Of a DNA stretch of 64,000 nucleotides, positions 34,300 through 43,778 are shown one piece after another; within the stretch, counting starts at the first letter, position 1; each line of letters begins with the position of its first letter. The stretch covers positions 1 through 64,000 of the forward strand of contig CAVYVC010000019.1 in the NCBI GenBank assembly GCA_963771845.1, given 5' to 3'. The DNA is from VAZQ01 sp963771845. GTDB lineage: Bacteria; Pseudomonadota; Alphaproteobacteria; Rhizobiales; Xanthobacteraceae. Position numbers and translations under genes: made by a program. The notes below the pieces were generated by a model. That model made no database searches and had not been told where the DNA came from. It saw only the letters and a list, made by a program, of their open reading frames with translations.

Positions 34300-36535
34300 C
34301 CCTGTAAAGCGAAGCAAGCAAACGATTGCGACTGAAACTGTTGTCCGGCTGCCAGGCGGTGAAGCCGGTTGGCGGATTTCCGCAATAGGCTGCAGCCTCC
34401 GATATCCCGGGCGCCTGTCCCGGGTCAGTCAGCAGGGATACCCTGCGCCGTGGATCGAATACCTGAACGGTCGCCATCATCCCGCTATCCTCGTGCTCGA
34501 GGATATGACAGTGAAAGACGAAGGTCCCAACCTGGTGAGAGTCGGTGAATGGAATCGTCACGAACACTCTTCCGGGATTCTTGTTCGCATCGGCCGGCGG
34601 CACCGGGATCGTGTCGTGCCAGACATCAGCGCCGGCACTGACCCGGACCAATTCCGGCAAGTCTTGCCCGGCGAGCACTTTGCCGGGATCCACGAACACC
34701 ATCGCGTCCGTCAAGTTCGGCGGCGCGCCGGGATCGCCCACGCGCGTCAGCCGGAACTTGGTCTGATGGATGTGAAAGTTGTGCAGCTCGTAGGTGGCAT
34801 TCACCAGCTCCCAGACTTCCATTGTCCCCAGCTGGGCACAGATATGCCTGATCGATTCCGGCGGGTCGGCGTGGATGAACCATTCCGGCGCAAGCGTGTG
34901 CGGGTGCGCGCCGTTTGGCGGATCGAGCGGGCGGCCTGAACTATCGACAACGTCGCTGCCCAGCATGAATGTACTGGTAGTATCGTCCTGAGCGAAGGTA
35001 ATCTTGCGCCGATACTGCGAGCTTGGAAGGGTTACACAATTTTTTGGAATGGCAGCTGCTGTGGCCCGATCCGAATTGATCAAGGGCGACGCACGCGAGA
35101 AAGTCGTAGCGAGCAGGTCCTGGGGAGGCGAAGCATTCGCGGGCGTAACGGCCTTGAGCACCACATGTGCGAGATCGACCGGCGGCCATGGATCGCCCTT
35201 ATAGTCGGACCGGGCCACAGTCCTGTTCGGTGGTTTAGGCTGCTGCACACCCCCTGTCTCGAGGCCCTGAGTGCGCAAGGTGAGAAAAATGTCCTGAGCG
35301 TGAAGGACGTCATTCTTCACAAGAATCTCCGCACGGGCCGCCGGCATGAGCAGGACATGCTTGACCGTAACCCCTGGTTTCAGGCTTTGTGGCCTGCTGG
35401 AAGACAGCGAACTGCCGGAAGAGGGAGTGCCCGCCACCACGCCGTCCATGGTCAGGATCTGGAGGTCCCGCTCGTTGTCGGCGCCGTCCACCAGCTCCAA
35501 GGTATACGTCAACGTCGGGCTGAGGTTTGCAATGCGCCAGAGCTCAGTCTCTCCGGGTTGGATGGTGACATCGGGATAATTCTGGCCATTGATCGTGAAA
35601 AGCCATACCGTATCATTAGCACGGTCCACGATTTTTTCGTTCTCGTCATAAACCGTCGTATGACCGCAAAACCCGTGGCCCGATAGCATTTGCACGTTGG
35701 GATTCGAATCCTTGCGGCAACCCTGCGTATCGTAGACCTTGCCGCTGAGCCATTTCGCGGTTTGGCCGGCCGCCGCCGCCGTATCGGGTGTCCTGCCGTG
35801 CGGGACCGCGAGCTGGATATCGCGCAGAACCATGTATCGCGTCTGCTGCGCTCCGGCACGGGCCAATGCGGTCGGATCGTCGGTGACGTCGGCTCCGGGC
35901 ATGATCGAAATCAGTCCTGCTTGGCCGGCCTGCACCTCATCGCGCGCCGAGCCGTGGATGTGGGAATGGAACCAATAGACCCCGGAGGGATAGTATGGCT
36001 GGCCAAGCCCGACCTCGCCGTCCAATCTCATCGGAATATCGAATCGATAGTTGGTCAGGACGCCCTTCCCGGTCTGGCTGAAGACGTAGTCTCCCACGGG
36101 GCTGCAGCCGCCCGGGGGAGTTGGGCTCACGACCATCCCGTGCATGTGCAAATTCACGATGGCGTGGCCGTCATTCGGAATGCTTGCATCGAGCTGGTTA
36201 TGCAGATCGACCCGTAGCGAATCGCCGGGCTGAGCCTCAATCACGAAGGGCGCATAGTGATCCCCGTTGGGATCCTGCTCGGTGGCATAGCCCGGCAACA
36301 TCACTCGGTAGGGCCCGACGTCAGGTCGCATCGTATTGCGCACGATCAGGCTTGCCGCACGCACGGTCTTGCTGACCGGCGGCGGTGGACAGCCGGGACG
36401 TACCGGCAGGACAGGCATGACACTGCCTGCCTTCGGGGTTGCCGGCTGACGCAGTTCGGCGGCCGGGACAGCAGAAGACCATGCCAGCAGCATGGTTCCA
36501 AACCACAGAAGTAGCTTGATGTTGTCCTCCCTCAT
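34262..36535 (-). CDS. Multicopper oxidase
   Basis: A 757-residue exported multicopper oxidase. A signal peptide (LLLWFGTMLLAWSSAVPAAE) precedes three cupredoxin domains. All four copper motifs are visible: HLHMHG near residue 130, WFHSHIHG near 191, HNFHIHQ near 617 and HCHILEHEDSGMM near 700. The last of these has the type 1 Cys and an axial Met. Such enzymes oxidise phenolics, Cu(I) or other metals with reduction of O2 to water in the periplasm. The inter-domain region near 390-560 is longer than in CotA/CueO, accounting for the large size. No copper-resistance gene is nearby. Start ATG 36535. Confidence 0.92.
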   Translation of the reverse strand: MREDNIKLLLWFGTMLLAWSSAVPAAELRQPATPKAGSVMPVLPVRPGCPPPPVSKTVRAASLIVRNTMRPDVGPYRVMLPGYATEQDPNGDHYAPFVIEAQPGDSLRVDLHNQLDASIPNDGHAIVNLHMHGMVVSPTPPGGCSPVGDYVFSQTGKGVLTNYRFDIPMRLDGEVGLGQPYYPSGVYWFHSHIHGSARDEVQAGQAGLISIMPGADVTDDPTALARAGAQQTRYMVLRDIQLAVPHGRTPDTAAAAGQTAKWLSGKVYDTQGCRKDSNPNVQMLSGHGFCGHTTVYDENEKIVDRANDTVWLFTINGQNYPDVTIQPGETELWRIANLSPTLTYTLELVDGADNERDLQILTMDGVVAGTPSSGSSLSSSRPQSLKPGVTVKHVLLMPAARAEILVKNDVLHAQDIFLTLRTQGLETGGVQQPKPPNRTVARSDYKGDPWPPVDLAHVVLKAVTPANASPPQDLLATTFSRASPLINSDRATAAAIPKNCVTLPSSQYRRKITFAQDDTTSTFMLGSDVVDSSGRPLDPPNGAHPHTLAPEWFIHADPPESIRHICAQLGTMEVWELVNATYELHNFHIHQTKFRLTRVGDPGAPPNLTDAMVFVDPGKVLAGQDLPELVRVSAGADVWHDTIPVPPADANKNPGRVFVTIPFTDSHQVGTFVFHCHILEHEDSGMMATVQVFDPRRRVSLLTDPGQAPGISEAAAYCGNPPTGFTAWQPDNSFSRNRLLASLYRVIAGGIHSTAWK

Positions 36536-36573
36536 GCTTGCACTTGCCGGGCCAAGCCGCAGGCAAATGAAGA

Positions 36574-37464
36574 TTATAAATTTTCCGCACTGTTTGGAAG
36601 AGGGTGCTCAAGCGCTGCGACCCTCCGTCTGTCGCGCCAGCGGGCGAACACAGGCAGGAACAAGAAAACCACAGCCGCGGCCAATGCCCAAAAGATGACG
36701 ACGGTTGCGATCTCGGCGATCGTGCCTGCCTGTTCGGTGCGCAAATGCATAATGATGCGCGCGAGCAGCCAGTTGAACGGGATCACCAGCAACGGACCCA
36801 AGAGCACCGTGTCGGCGACCGAAAGCAGGTCCGCCTTGGCTTGCGTGACCGAGAGCATCGCGAGCGCGAAGATCCCGGGCAGCGGCAGCGCGCTCGCCCA
36901 GCCGACCCAGCGCGCATCTTTTCCGAGATAGGCAATCATGGACAGAGCAACGAAAAGCAGAACGAAAGCTGCGATACGCAGCAGTCCCTGCCGGTTGAAC
37001 CACATTGCGGCGAACGTCGGAGAGGGGCGCGAGGATGATGCGCCCCACCAGTGCCAGACGTACAGCACGGCGAAGGCGAGTTGGAGAAAAAACAGCCAGT
37101 GAGCGGACGACAGCTCATCGCGAAACCAGGCGAGTGCCGTCGCGCCCACGGACCACAGCGCAACCCAGCAGAGCGAGCGGGTGATGATTTTCGCTTCCGC
37201 ATCCCAGCTTGCCGGCAGCGGCGGCAGCCACTCGTATCGATAGATCGCGAGCAGGAAAAGAATGCAATTCCACATCACGATGAGATAGACGCTTCCGGCA
37301 ATCCCGGTCGGGTCCGCGCCGGTCAGCATCGCAATACCGTTGAGCAGCGGAAAAGTAAGCAGCACTCCGCCGATGCGTTTGTCGCGCGCGCCTAACCATC
37401 CAATAAGAACGAAGGCGAAAGTGCCGAGCAGCAGCTTTGCGATGGCGATCGAGACTTCAAACAT
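36574..37464 (-). CDS. Polytopic inner-membrane protein
   Basis: A 296-residue integral membrane protein with about nine hydrophobic segments spread evenly along its length. Examples are LLLGTFAFVLIGWLGA near the N-terminus, LLRIAAFVLLFVALSMIAYLG in the middle and IATVVIFWALAAAVVFLFLPVFA at the end; it closes with a basic C-terminus. I do not recognise a named family or catalytic motif. It lies upstream of the multicopper oxidase on the same strand with a 38-base gap, so the two are probably co-transcribed. Confidence 0.75.
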   Translation of the reverse strand: MFEVSIAIAKLLLGTFAFVLIGWLGARDKRIGGVLLTFPLLNGIAMLTGADPTGIAGSVYLIVMWNCILFLLAIYRYEWLPPLPASWDAEAKIITRSLCWVALWSVGATALAWFRDELSSAHWLFFLQLAFAVLYVWHWWGASSSRPSPTFAAMWFNRQGLLRIAAFVLLFVALSMIAYLGKDARWVGWASALPLPGIFALAMLSVTQAKADLLSVADTVLLGPLLVIPFNWLLARIIMHLRTEQAGTIAEIATVVIFWALAAAVVFLFLPVFARWRDRRRVAALEHPLPNSAENL

Positions 37465-37607
37465 GTCGTAGGAACTGTAGCCCGGATTGAGTGCAGCCGC
37501 CCTTCGCCAAGGCTTCGGCGGCCTTACTCATATTAGCCCGTCGAAGCTTTAGCGAAGACGGGCGAAATCCGGGGGGCGACCCCGCGTTTCGCTGCGTTCA
37601 ACGCGTG

Positions 37608-38183
37608 CTACAAATTGTTGCGGGCAGCGAGAAGCAAAAACTCGTCGACATAGGCGGCAAGCGAGCGCGCGGTCTCGATGCGAAACACGTGAGCTTCGCT
37701 GCGCCAGAGCACCATCTCTGCCTTTCCGAGCAGCGTGCGGCTGCAGCAACCGGCGGGAAAGCTGGCCATTCGCAGATCGAGCGGACAGCCCGCATTGATG
37801 ACGTCGGCGGCCGCGCTCCCGCGCAGCACGAACGCAACATCACGATGCCCTATGCTCACCAGCGAATGCGGCAGGGATTGCAGCGCCGCATGCAATCTCT
37901 GTTGCAGCCTGCTTTCCTGTTCGGGCGGGCCGAGCAGCAGCCACTCATCGGGCCCAAGACAAAGAGCGGCAAGCCCATCGCGCTCGATAACGCGGCCCAC
38001 TTTCGGCGCAAGCTCGAGCGCCAACGCGGCTCCTGCCGTGTACGCAATCGGCTCGCTGCCCCGCAGCACAAAACGGGCCACCGGACCTGTCCGTTCAACG
38101 GTCAGACCAGGAAAGCTGGCCACCGGCGCCGCTGGCGCGAGCGCGAAACGCCGTGACACTGCGTTGATTATCGCTTCAGGCAC
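37608..38183 (-). CDS. soxG: Sarcosine oxidase gamma subunit
   Basis: SoxG is the small GcvT-like subunit of heterotetrameric sarcosine oxidase, which oxidises sarcosine to glycine and (methylene-)tetrahydrofolate-bound formaldehyde with release of H2O2. The 191-residue protein begins at GTG 38183, overlapping the soxA stop. It has LGPDEWLLLGP near residue 107, SIGHRDVAFVLRG near 135 and AGCPLDL, typical of the family. It is last in a soxB-soxD-soxA-soxG run on the minus strand with overlapping or nearly touching ends. Confidence 0.93.
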   Translation of the reverse strand: MPEAIINAVSRRFALAPAAPVASFPGLTVERTGPVARFVLRGSEPIAYTAGAALALELAPKVGRVIERDGLAALCLGPDEWLLLGPPEQESRLQQRLHAALQSLPHSLVSIGHRDVAFVLRGSAAADVINAGCPLDLRMASFPAGCCSRTLLGKAEMVLWRSEAHVFRIETARSLAAYVDEFLLLAARNNL

Positions 38184-41175
38184 GCAGGCGCTCTCCCGCC
38201 GGATCGAAGAAAACGGGAGCAACGAGGTCGACTGCCGCGCCACCCCCAGGCATCGCAACGAAAAGCCGGTTGCCGATCTGTCTACGGCCGTCCTGTACGA
38301 GACCGAGCGCGATCGGCCGGCTCAGCGCTTCGCTCCGATAGGAGGATGTCACGTAACCCAGCGCAGGCGTGCCCGCGGGCGGATTGGGACCTTCGGTGAT
38401 CTGCGCGCCCTCCTCGAGTTGCGTCGTGCCGTCGGCCGTGAGCAGACCGACCAGCTGGCGGCGGCCCGAGCGGGCGAGGTCAGGCAGCGCCAACGATCGC
38501 TTGCCGACAAAATCCCGCTTTGCCTTGCAGACTGTCCAATCGAGGCCAAGGTCTGCCACGGTCACTGTGCCGTCAGTGTCCTGGCCTATAATGATGTAGC
38601 CTTTTTCCGCGCGCAGCACGTGCATGGTTTCCGTGCCGTACGCACAGCCGCCAAGCTGCTCGATCGCGGGAATAAGCTCCTCCCAGACTGCGCGGCCGTA
38701 ATCTGCCGGAACATTGATCTCGAAGCCGAGCTCGCCGGTAAAGCTTACACGAAACAGGCGACACTCCACCCCACAAATGCTTGCCTGCTGCACGCCCATA
38801 TGGGGCAGAGCGTCGAGCGCGATACCGCTCAGGAACGGTGCGATCACCTCACGCGCGCGCGGGCCCTGCACCGCGATCGCCGCCCATTGGTCGGTGACGG
38901 AGGTCAACCATACGTCAAGATCAGGCCATTCCGTCTGCAGATAGTCTTCCATAAACGCGAGCACGCGCGCCGCTCCTCCCGTCGTGGTCGTGACGTGAAA
39001 CCGGTCGGGCGCAAGCCGGCCCACCACGCCGTCATCAAATACAAAACCCGCCTCGTTGAGCATGATGCCGTAGCGGCAGCGGCCGGGCGCAAGCGTGTTC
39101 CACGCATTGACGTACATGCGATCGAGAAATTGGGCGGCGTCGCTCCCGACGATCTCGATCTTTCCCAACGTAGAGGCGTCGAAAATGCCGACGCTTGCTC
39201 GTACCGTGCGGCACTCGCGCACCACCGCAGCGTGCATATCCTCGCTCTCCCGTGGAAAATAATGCGCCCGTTTCCAGAGGCCCACATTCTCGAATGCCGC
39301 GTCGTGCTCAGCCGCCCACTCGTGCATCGGCGTCGTACGCACGGGGTCAAACAGTGATCCGCGGCTCATCCCCGCGAACGCGCCGAAGGTGACGGGGGTG
39401 TACGGCATGCGGAAGGTGGTAAGGCCGACATCCGCGATAGTCTTGCCCAGCTGTTCCGAAACAATGCTCAGCGCATTGACGTTCGACGTCTTGCCCTGAT
39501 CCGTCCCCATGCCGGTCGTGGTGTAGCGTTTCACGTGCTCGATCGAACGGAAACCTTCGCGCGTGGCGAGCACCAAATCCTGCACGGTCACATCGTTCTG
39601 GAAATCGACGAACGCCTTGCCTGCGATTGGAGGTGCAACAACCACGCCGGGATCAGCGGTCTGCGAGGGAATAAATACGTTTCTGATTTCACGAGCACGC
39701 CGGAACCCGGCCGCTTCCGCCGCTTGCGCGCCCGCGCAATAGCCGTCTTCCATCACTTGCGACAGTGCGAAGATTCCGCGACAAGCGCCGGCTGATCGCT
39801 CGCGCTGGACCGATCGGTCAGGAACATAAGCACCAAGCGAGGACACAAATTTCAGCGTGCCGCGCGACTGAGAGAACAGGTGAACCGATGGCGTCCATCC
39901 TCCACTCATCAATACGAGATCGACATCAAGGCGTTCGTTTGCGTCCGAGCGTGCGTCATCCGCCACACGCCCGAGCGTGACGTCACTCACCCGCAGCCGC
40001 CCCGCGGTATCGAGCACGGTGGTACCGGGCTCCGCGCGGATGCCATTGCGCCGCGCCTCGCTCACGACCTCCTCTCCCGGATTGGGTCGCACGTCCGCGA
40101 TGAGAACAATCTCAACGCCGGCGCGATTGAGGTCATTGGCAGCGGCGTATGCGCTGTCGTGAGCGATGATCACAACCGCACGTGTCCCCGGTCGGGCGCC
40201 GTAACGCGTGACATAGGTGCGTGCGGCATTGGCCAGCATGATCCCGGGTCGGTCATTGTTAGCAAACACCAGCGGACGCTCGATCGCGCCGGTGGCGAGC
40301 ACGACCTCCTTCGCGCGTACCTGCCAAAGCCGCTCGCGCGGTAAAGCCGGATCGCACGGCATTGGCAGGTGATCGGTCACCGATTGCGCGAGTGCGAGGA
40401 AATTATCGGCGAAATAACCGAAGGCCTGGGTGCGAGGCAGCAGCGTCACGTTCTCATGGGCGCGCAGCGCAGCGAGCGCATCGGCCAGCCATTCCTGGGC
40501 GTTCTTGCCCTCGACCAGCGCGTGCTGCTCGCAAAGCAGCGAGCCGCCGAATTCGGCCTGCTCGTCGCAGATCAGCACGCAGGCCCCTGCCTCACTCGCC
40601 GCAAGCGCAGCCGCAAGTCCCGCCGGGCCCGCACCCACGACAAGCACGTCGCAATGGGCGAAGCGACTGGCGTAGCGGTCGGGGTCGGGCGCGACAGGCG
40701 CGCGGCCAATGCCGGCGGAGCGGCGAATGACCGGTGCAAACAACTGCGTCCAGGTGCGCGCACCGAGCCGGCGCGGCCCCATGAAGGTCTTGTAGTGGAA
40801 GCCTGCCGGAAAGAGCGGTGCGAGCCGATCCGCTGACGCACCCAGATCAAATGGGAGCGAAGGCCAGTGGTTCTGGCTGGTGGCACAAAGCCCCTCATAA
40901 AGCTCGATCTGGGTCGCACGAAGATTGGCGGCGGAGCGGCCGTCGCCGCGATCGATGCGCACCAGCGCGTTCGGCTCCTCGCTTCCCGCAGAGAGGATCC
41001 CGCGTGGCCGGTGATATTTGAAAGATCGCGCGACAAGATGCACGCCATTGGCAATGAGCGCGGAGGCGAGCGTGTCTCCGGCAAAGCCAGTCATCACGCG
41101 ACCATCGAAGCTGAACGACAGCGGCCGCGTGCGATCGATCCGGCCACCTGACGGCATGCGAAAAAGATTGCTCAC
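38176..41175 (-). CDS. soxA: Sarcosine oxidase alpha subunit
   Basis: The 999-residue SoxA carries NAD+ and binds tetrahydrofolate. An N-terminal 2Fe-2S-like fold segment (GRVMTGFAGDTLASALIANG, RSFKYHRPRGI) precedes the Rossmann motif VLVVGAGPAGLAAALAASEAG near residue 177. The C-terminal 400 residues form the GcvT folate-binding domain (DASTLGKIEIVG, SFTGELGFEINVP, GTETMHVLRAEKGYIIIGQ). Length matches known SoxA (960-1005). It overlaps soxD by four bases. Confidence 0.97.
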   Translation of the reverse strand: MSNLFRMPSGGRIDRTRPLSFSFDGRVMTGFAGDTLASALIANGVHLVARSFKYHRPRGILSAGSEEPNALVRIDRGDGRSAANLRATQIELYEGLCATSQNHWPSLPFDLGASADRLAPLFPAGFHYKTFMGPRRLGARTWTQLFAPVIRRSAGIGRAPVAPDPDRYASRFAHCDVLVVGAGPAGLAAALAASEAGACVLICDEQAEFGGSLLCEQHALVEGKNAQEWLADALAALRAHENVTLLPRTQAFGYFADNFLALAQSVTDHLPMPCDPALPRERLWQVRAKEVVLATGAIERPLVFANNDRPGIMLANAARTYVTRYGARPGTRAVVIIAHDSAYAAANDLNRAGVEIVLIADVRPNPGEEVVSEARRNGIRAEPGTTVLDTAGRLRVSDVTLGRVADDARSDANERLDVDLVLMSGGWTPSVHLFSQSRGTLKFVSSLGAYVPDRSVQRERSAGACRGIFALSQVMEDGYCAGAQAAEAAGFRRAREIRNVFIPSQTADPGVVVAPPIAGKAFVDFQNDVTVQDLVLATREGFRSIEHVKRYTTTGMGTDQGKTSNVNALSIVSEQLGKTIADVGLTTFRMPYTPVTFGAFAGMSRGSLFDPVRTTPMHEWAAEHDAAFENVGLWKRAHYFPRESEDMHAAVVRECRTVRASVGIFDASTLGKIEIVGSDAAQFLDRMYVNAWNTLAPGRCRYGIMLNEAGFVFDDGVVGRLAPDRFHVTTTTGGAARVLAFMEDYLQTEWPDLDVWLTSVTDQWAAIAVQGPRAREVIAPFLSGIALDALPHMGVQQASICGVECRLFRVSFTGELGFEINVPADYGRAVWEELIPAIEQLGGCAYGTETMHVLRAEKGYIIIGQDTDGTVTVADLGLDWTVCKAKRDFVGKRSLALPDLARSGRRQLVGLLTADGTTQLEEGAQITEGPNPPAGTPALGYVTSSYRSEALSRPIALGLVQDGRRQIGNRLFVAMPGGGAAVDLVAPVFFDPAGERLRA

Positions 41176-41462
41176 CGGCGCTCTTCGTCCGGCACGGGGC
41201 GCGGATCACCGATTTTGTAGCTGGCCACGAATTGGTCTGTGACGGTGTCACGCAGCGCATTGAAGAAGCGCCCGCATCCATGGGTGTGCCGCCAGCGTTC
41301 GGCGTGCACGCCCTTGCGGTTCGACCGAAGAAAAAGAAATTCCGTCCATTGCCCGTCCGAGCGCGCCGAGGGATCGCTCGGCCGCGCAATGTGGGCCTCC
41401 CCGCCGTAGCGAAACTCGATTTCCGGACGCGCGCCGCAATAGGGGCAATGGATCAGCAGCAT
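41172..41462 (-). CDS. soxD: Sarcosine oxidase delta subunit
   Basis: SoxD is the zinc-binding small subunit. The 96-residue protein shows HCPYCGARPE near residue 4, GQWTEFLFLRSNRKG near 38-52 and the closing zinc ligands in WRHTHGCGRFFNALRDT near 57-73. Length and motifs match the family. It begins two bases after the soxB stop and overlaps soxA at its end. Confidence 0.96.
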   Translation of the reverse strand: MLLIHCPYCGARPEIEFRYGGEAHIARPSDPSARSDGQWTEFLFLRSNRKGVHAERWRHTHGCGRFFNALRDTVTDQFVASYKIGDPRPVPDEERR

Positions 41463-41464
41463 GA

Positions 41465-42719
41465 TCAGTGCGCCACCGCGGCGGCTGCCGCCTCATCGAT
41501 CAATCTGCCGCTCACGAAGCGCTCCAGAGAAAACGGCGCGGCCAAGGGATGCGGATCATCGCTTGCGATGGTGGCGGCAAAGACATGGCCGGAGCCGGGC
41601 GTCGCCTTGAACCCGCCCGTTCCCCACCCGCAATTGACATAAAGACCTGCCACCGGGGTCTTGCTGATGATGGGCGATCGATCGGGCGTGACATCCACGA
41701 TCCCGCCCCAGTTGCGCAACATACGCAGCCGCCGGAATGCCGGAAACAGCTCGCAGATTGCTTCGAGCGTGTGCACAGGAATATCCAGTGCGCCAGTTTG
41801 CGAATACGACACGTATTGATCGGTCGCCGCTCCGATCACGAGCTCGCCTCGGTCGGATTGTGAGATATAGGCGTGGATCGTGTTTGACATCACAACGCAC
41901 GGCAGCACCGGCTTGATTGGCTCCGACACCAAAGCCTGGAGCGGAAAGCTTTCAAGCGGCATGCGCAGCCCGGCCATCGCCATGATCACCGATGTGTGTC
42001 CTGCCGCGACGACGCCGACGCGTCTTCGCCTCGATCAAGCCGCGCGTTGTTTCGAGTGCCATGACCGCACCGTTCGGCGCGCGACGGATCGCGCGAACCT
42101 CGCAATTCTCGATGATGTCGACACCCAGCGCGTCACTTGCCCGCGCATAGCCCCACGCAACGGCGTCGTGCCGCGCCACCCCGCCCCTCCTCTGCAACGC
42201 GGCGCCAAGAACCGGATGGCGCATGTCGGCTGAAATATTGAGCGGCGGACAAAAGGCCCTGGCCGCTTCGGCCGTAAGCCATTCGTTGTCGATGCCCGCG
42301 AGCCGATTGGCCTGGACGTGCCGCTTGAGCATGTGCACGTCATGGAGGTTGTGCGCCAGCATGAGCACACCGCGCGGCGAATACATCACGTTGTAATTAA
42401 GCTCGTGCGACAACGCTTCCCACAATTTCAGCGCGTGCTCGTAAAGCGCCTCACTTTCCTCCCACAAATAGTTCGACCGGATGATTGTGGTGTTGCGGCC
42501 GGTATTGCCGCCGCCGAGCCAGCCCTTTTCCAGGACCACGACGTCGCGGATGCCGTGCTCCTTGGCAAGGTAATAGGCAGTCGCGAGGCCGTGGCCGCCC
42601 GCGCCAATGATCGCGACATCGTAGCCTCGTTTGGGCTCCGGCGAGCGCCACTGGCGCGACCAGCGCGCGTGACCCGACGCGGCGTTGCGCAACAGCGTTG
42701 CGAACGAGAAGCGGCTCAT
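41465..42719 (-). pseudogene. soxB: Sarcosine oxidase beta subunit, single-base frameshift
   Basis: SoxB holds the covalent FMN and FAD sites and oxidises sarcosine. From ATG 42719 the N-terminal part has the dinucleotide-binding AIIGAGGHGLATAYYLA, VVLEKGWLGGGNTGRN and GGVARHDAVAWGYARASDALG. The frame is lost after LIEAKT near 42013, where one extra base precedes GTCGGCGTCGTC. The remaining part (VVAAGHTSVIMAMAGLRMP, GIVDVTPDRSPI, YVNCGWGTGGFKATPGSG) ends at 41465. Rejoined, it gives about 417 residues, the normal length. As it is required for activity, the operon is dead unless this is a sequence error. Confidence 0.92.
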
Positions 42720-42759
42720 GTCACCCTTCTTTTTTGCACCCTTGCCGTGCGGTAGGTTG

Positions 42760-42840
42760 GGTCGAGCGCTTGCGAGACCCAACACCTTTCCCGCGCTGCT
42801 CAATGTTGGGTTTCGTGAGGAACTCGACCCAACAGGCTTG
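42760..42840. repeat. Intergenic inverted repeat (GTTGGGTC type)
   Basis: GTTGGGTCGAGCGCTTGCGAGACCCAAC at 42756-42783 is itself an imperfect hairpin. It is followed by TGTTGGGTTTCGTGAGGAACTCGACCCAAC up to 42833, a second one. This paired form is a common dispersed repeat in rhizobial chromosomes. It occupies the spacer between soxB and the divergent enoyl-CoA hydratase gene. Confidence 0.6.
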
Positions 42841-42925
42841 CATCTACAGGCTTGCAACGCAAAGACCGATATTGGAAAAAACATGAGCCTGATCATAGGC
42901 CGTCAAACTGGCTCAACAACATCTG

Positions 42926-43714
42926 ATGTCATCCCACCGTGAAATACTGGTCTCCGCAGATTCTAACGGAATCACGCTCGTCACCCTGAACCGGCCGGGC
43001 AAGCGCAATGCCATCACGCTCGCCATGTGGCAGGAGATCGCAAAGCTATTCCACGAGCTCGGCGCGGCCGAGGATGTTCGCGTGGTTGTTCTCACCGGCG
43101 CCGGCGATCATTTCAGCGCCGGCGCGGACATTACCGAGTTCTCAGGCCTGCGCGGCGATCTCCGATCGGGCAAGCACTATGATACGACGACCGATGCGGC
43201 TCTCATCGCGGTGCGCGATTGCCGCAAGCCCACTATTGCAGCGGTGAGAGGTTATACGCTGGGCGGTGCTTGTGCGCTCGCGCTCGCCTGCGATTTGCGC
43301 GTGGGCGACGCCAGCGCGCGCATGGGCATCCCGGCCGCTCGCATGGGCATTGTGTACAGCGTGATCGAGTGCGAGCTCCTGCTGCGCCAGGCTGGTCTCG
43401 CCAATGCGAAACGGGTGCTCTATTGCGGCACCCATTTCGGCATCGAGGACTGCGCCGCGATGCGGCTCGTCGACATGGTCGCGAAAAAGGATGCCCGCGA
43501 GGAGGCGCAGGCGCTCGCCGCCGAGATCGCGCAGAATGCGCCGCTCTCCGCCAAGGGTCACAAGATCGTGCTTGAGGCGCTCGCCAGCGGCTCCGCGCAT
43601 GCGCACCAAGCCGAAATTGCCGCCCACATTGATCGTGCCCTGGAGAGCGCCGATTACCGCGAAGCGATCCAGGCATTCCTGGAGAAACGCAAACCCGTGT
43701 TTACCGGCCGCTAG
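42926..43714 (+). CDS. Enoyl-CoA hydratase/isomerase family protein
   Basis: A 262-residue crotonase-fold protein. The oxyanion-hole segments are GAGDHFSAGADITEF near residue 60 and GYTLGGACALALACDLRVG near 110. The hydratase-type acidic pair is not cleanly visible: the helix after the second segment reads ARMGIPAARMGIVYSVIE. The exact reaction (hydratase, isomerase or other crotonase) is therefore open. It lies 64 bases upstream of hyuA on the same strand and probably belongs to the same operon. It is divergent from soxBDAG. Confidence 0.9.
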   Translation: MSSHREILVSADSNGITLVTLNRPGKRNAITLAMWQEIAKLFHELGAAEDVRVVVLTGAGDHFSAGADITEFSGLRGDLRSGKHYDTTTDAALIAVRDCRKPTIAAVRGYTLGGACALALACDLRVGDASARMGIPAARMGIVYSVIECELLLRQAGLANAKRVLYCGTHFGIEDCAAMRLVDMVAKKDAREEAQALAAEIAQNAPLSAKGHKIVLEALASGSAHAHQAEIAAHIDRALESADYREAIQAFLEKRKPVFTGR

Positions 43715-43778
43715 CGTGCGTTTACGTGCCATCGCAAGACGCGCGCAACGAACTGCCCTTTGCGGGGCGCGATAACAA

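Noticed and set aside
37735..39357. Plus-strand open frame of 540 codons
   Set aside because: Antisense shadow of soxA/soxG, which have strong family motifs on the minus strand.
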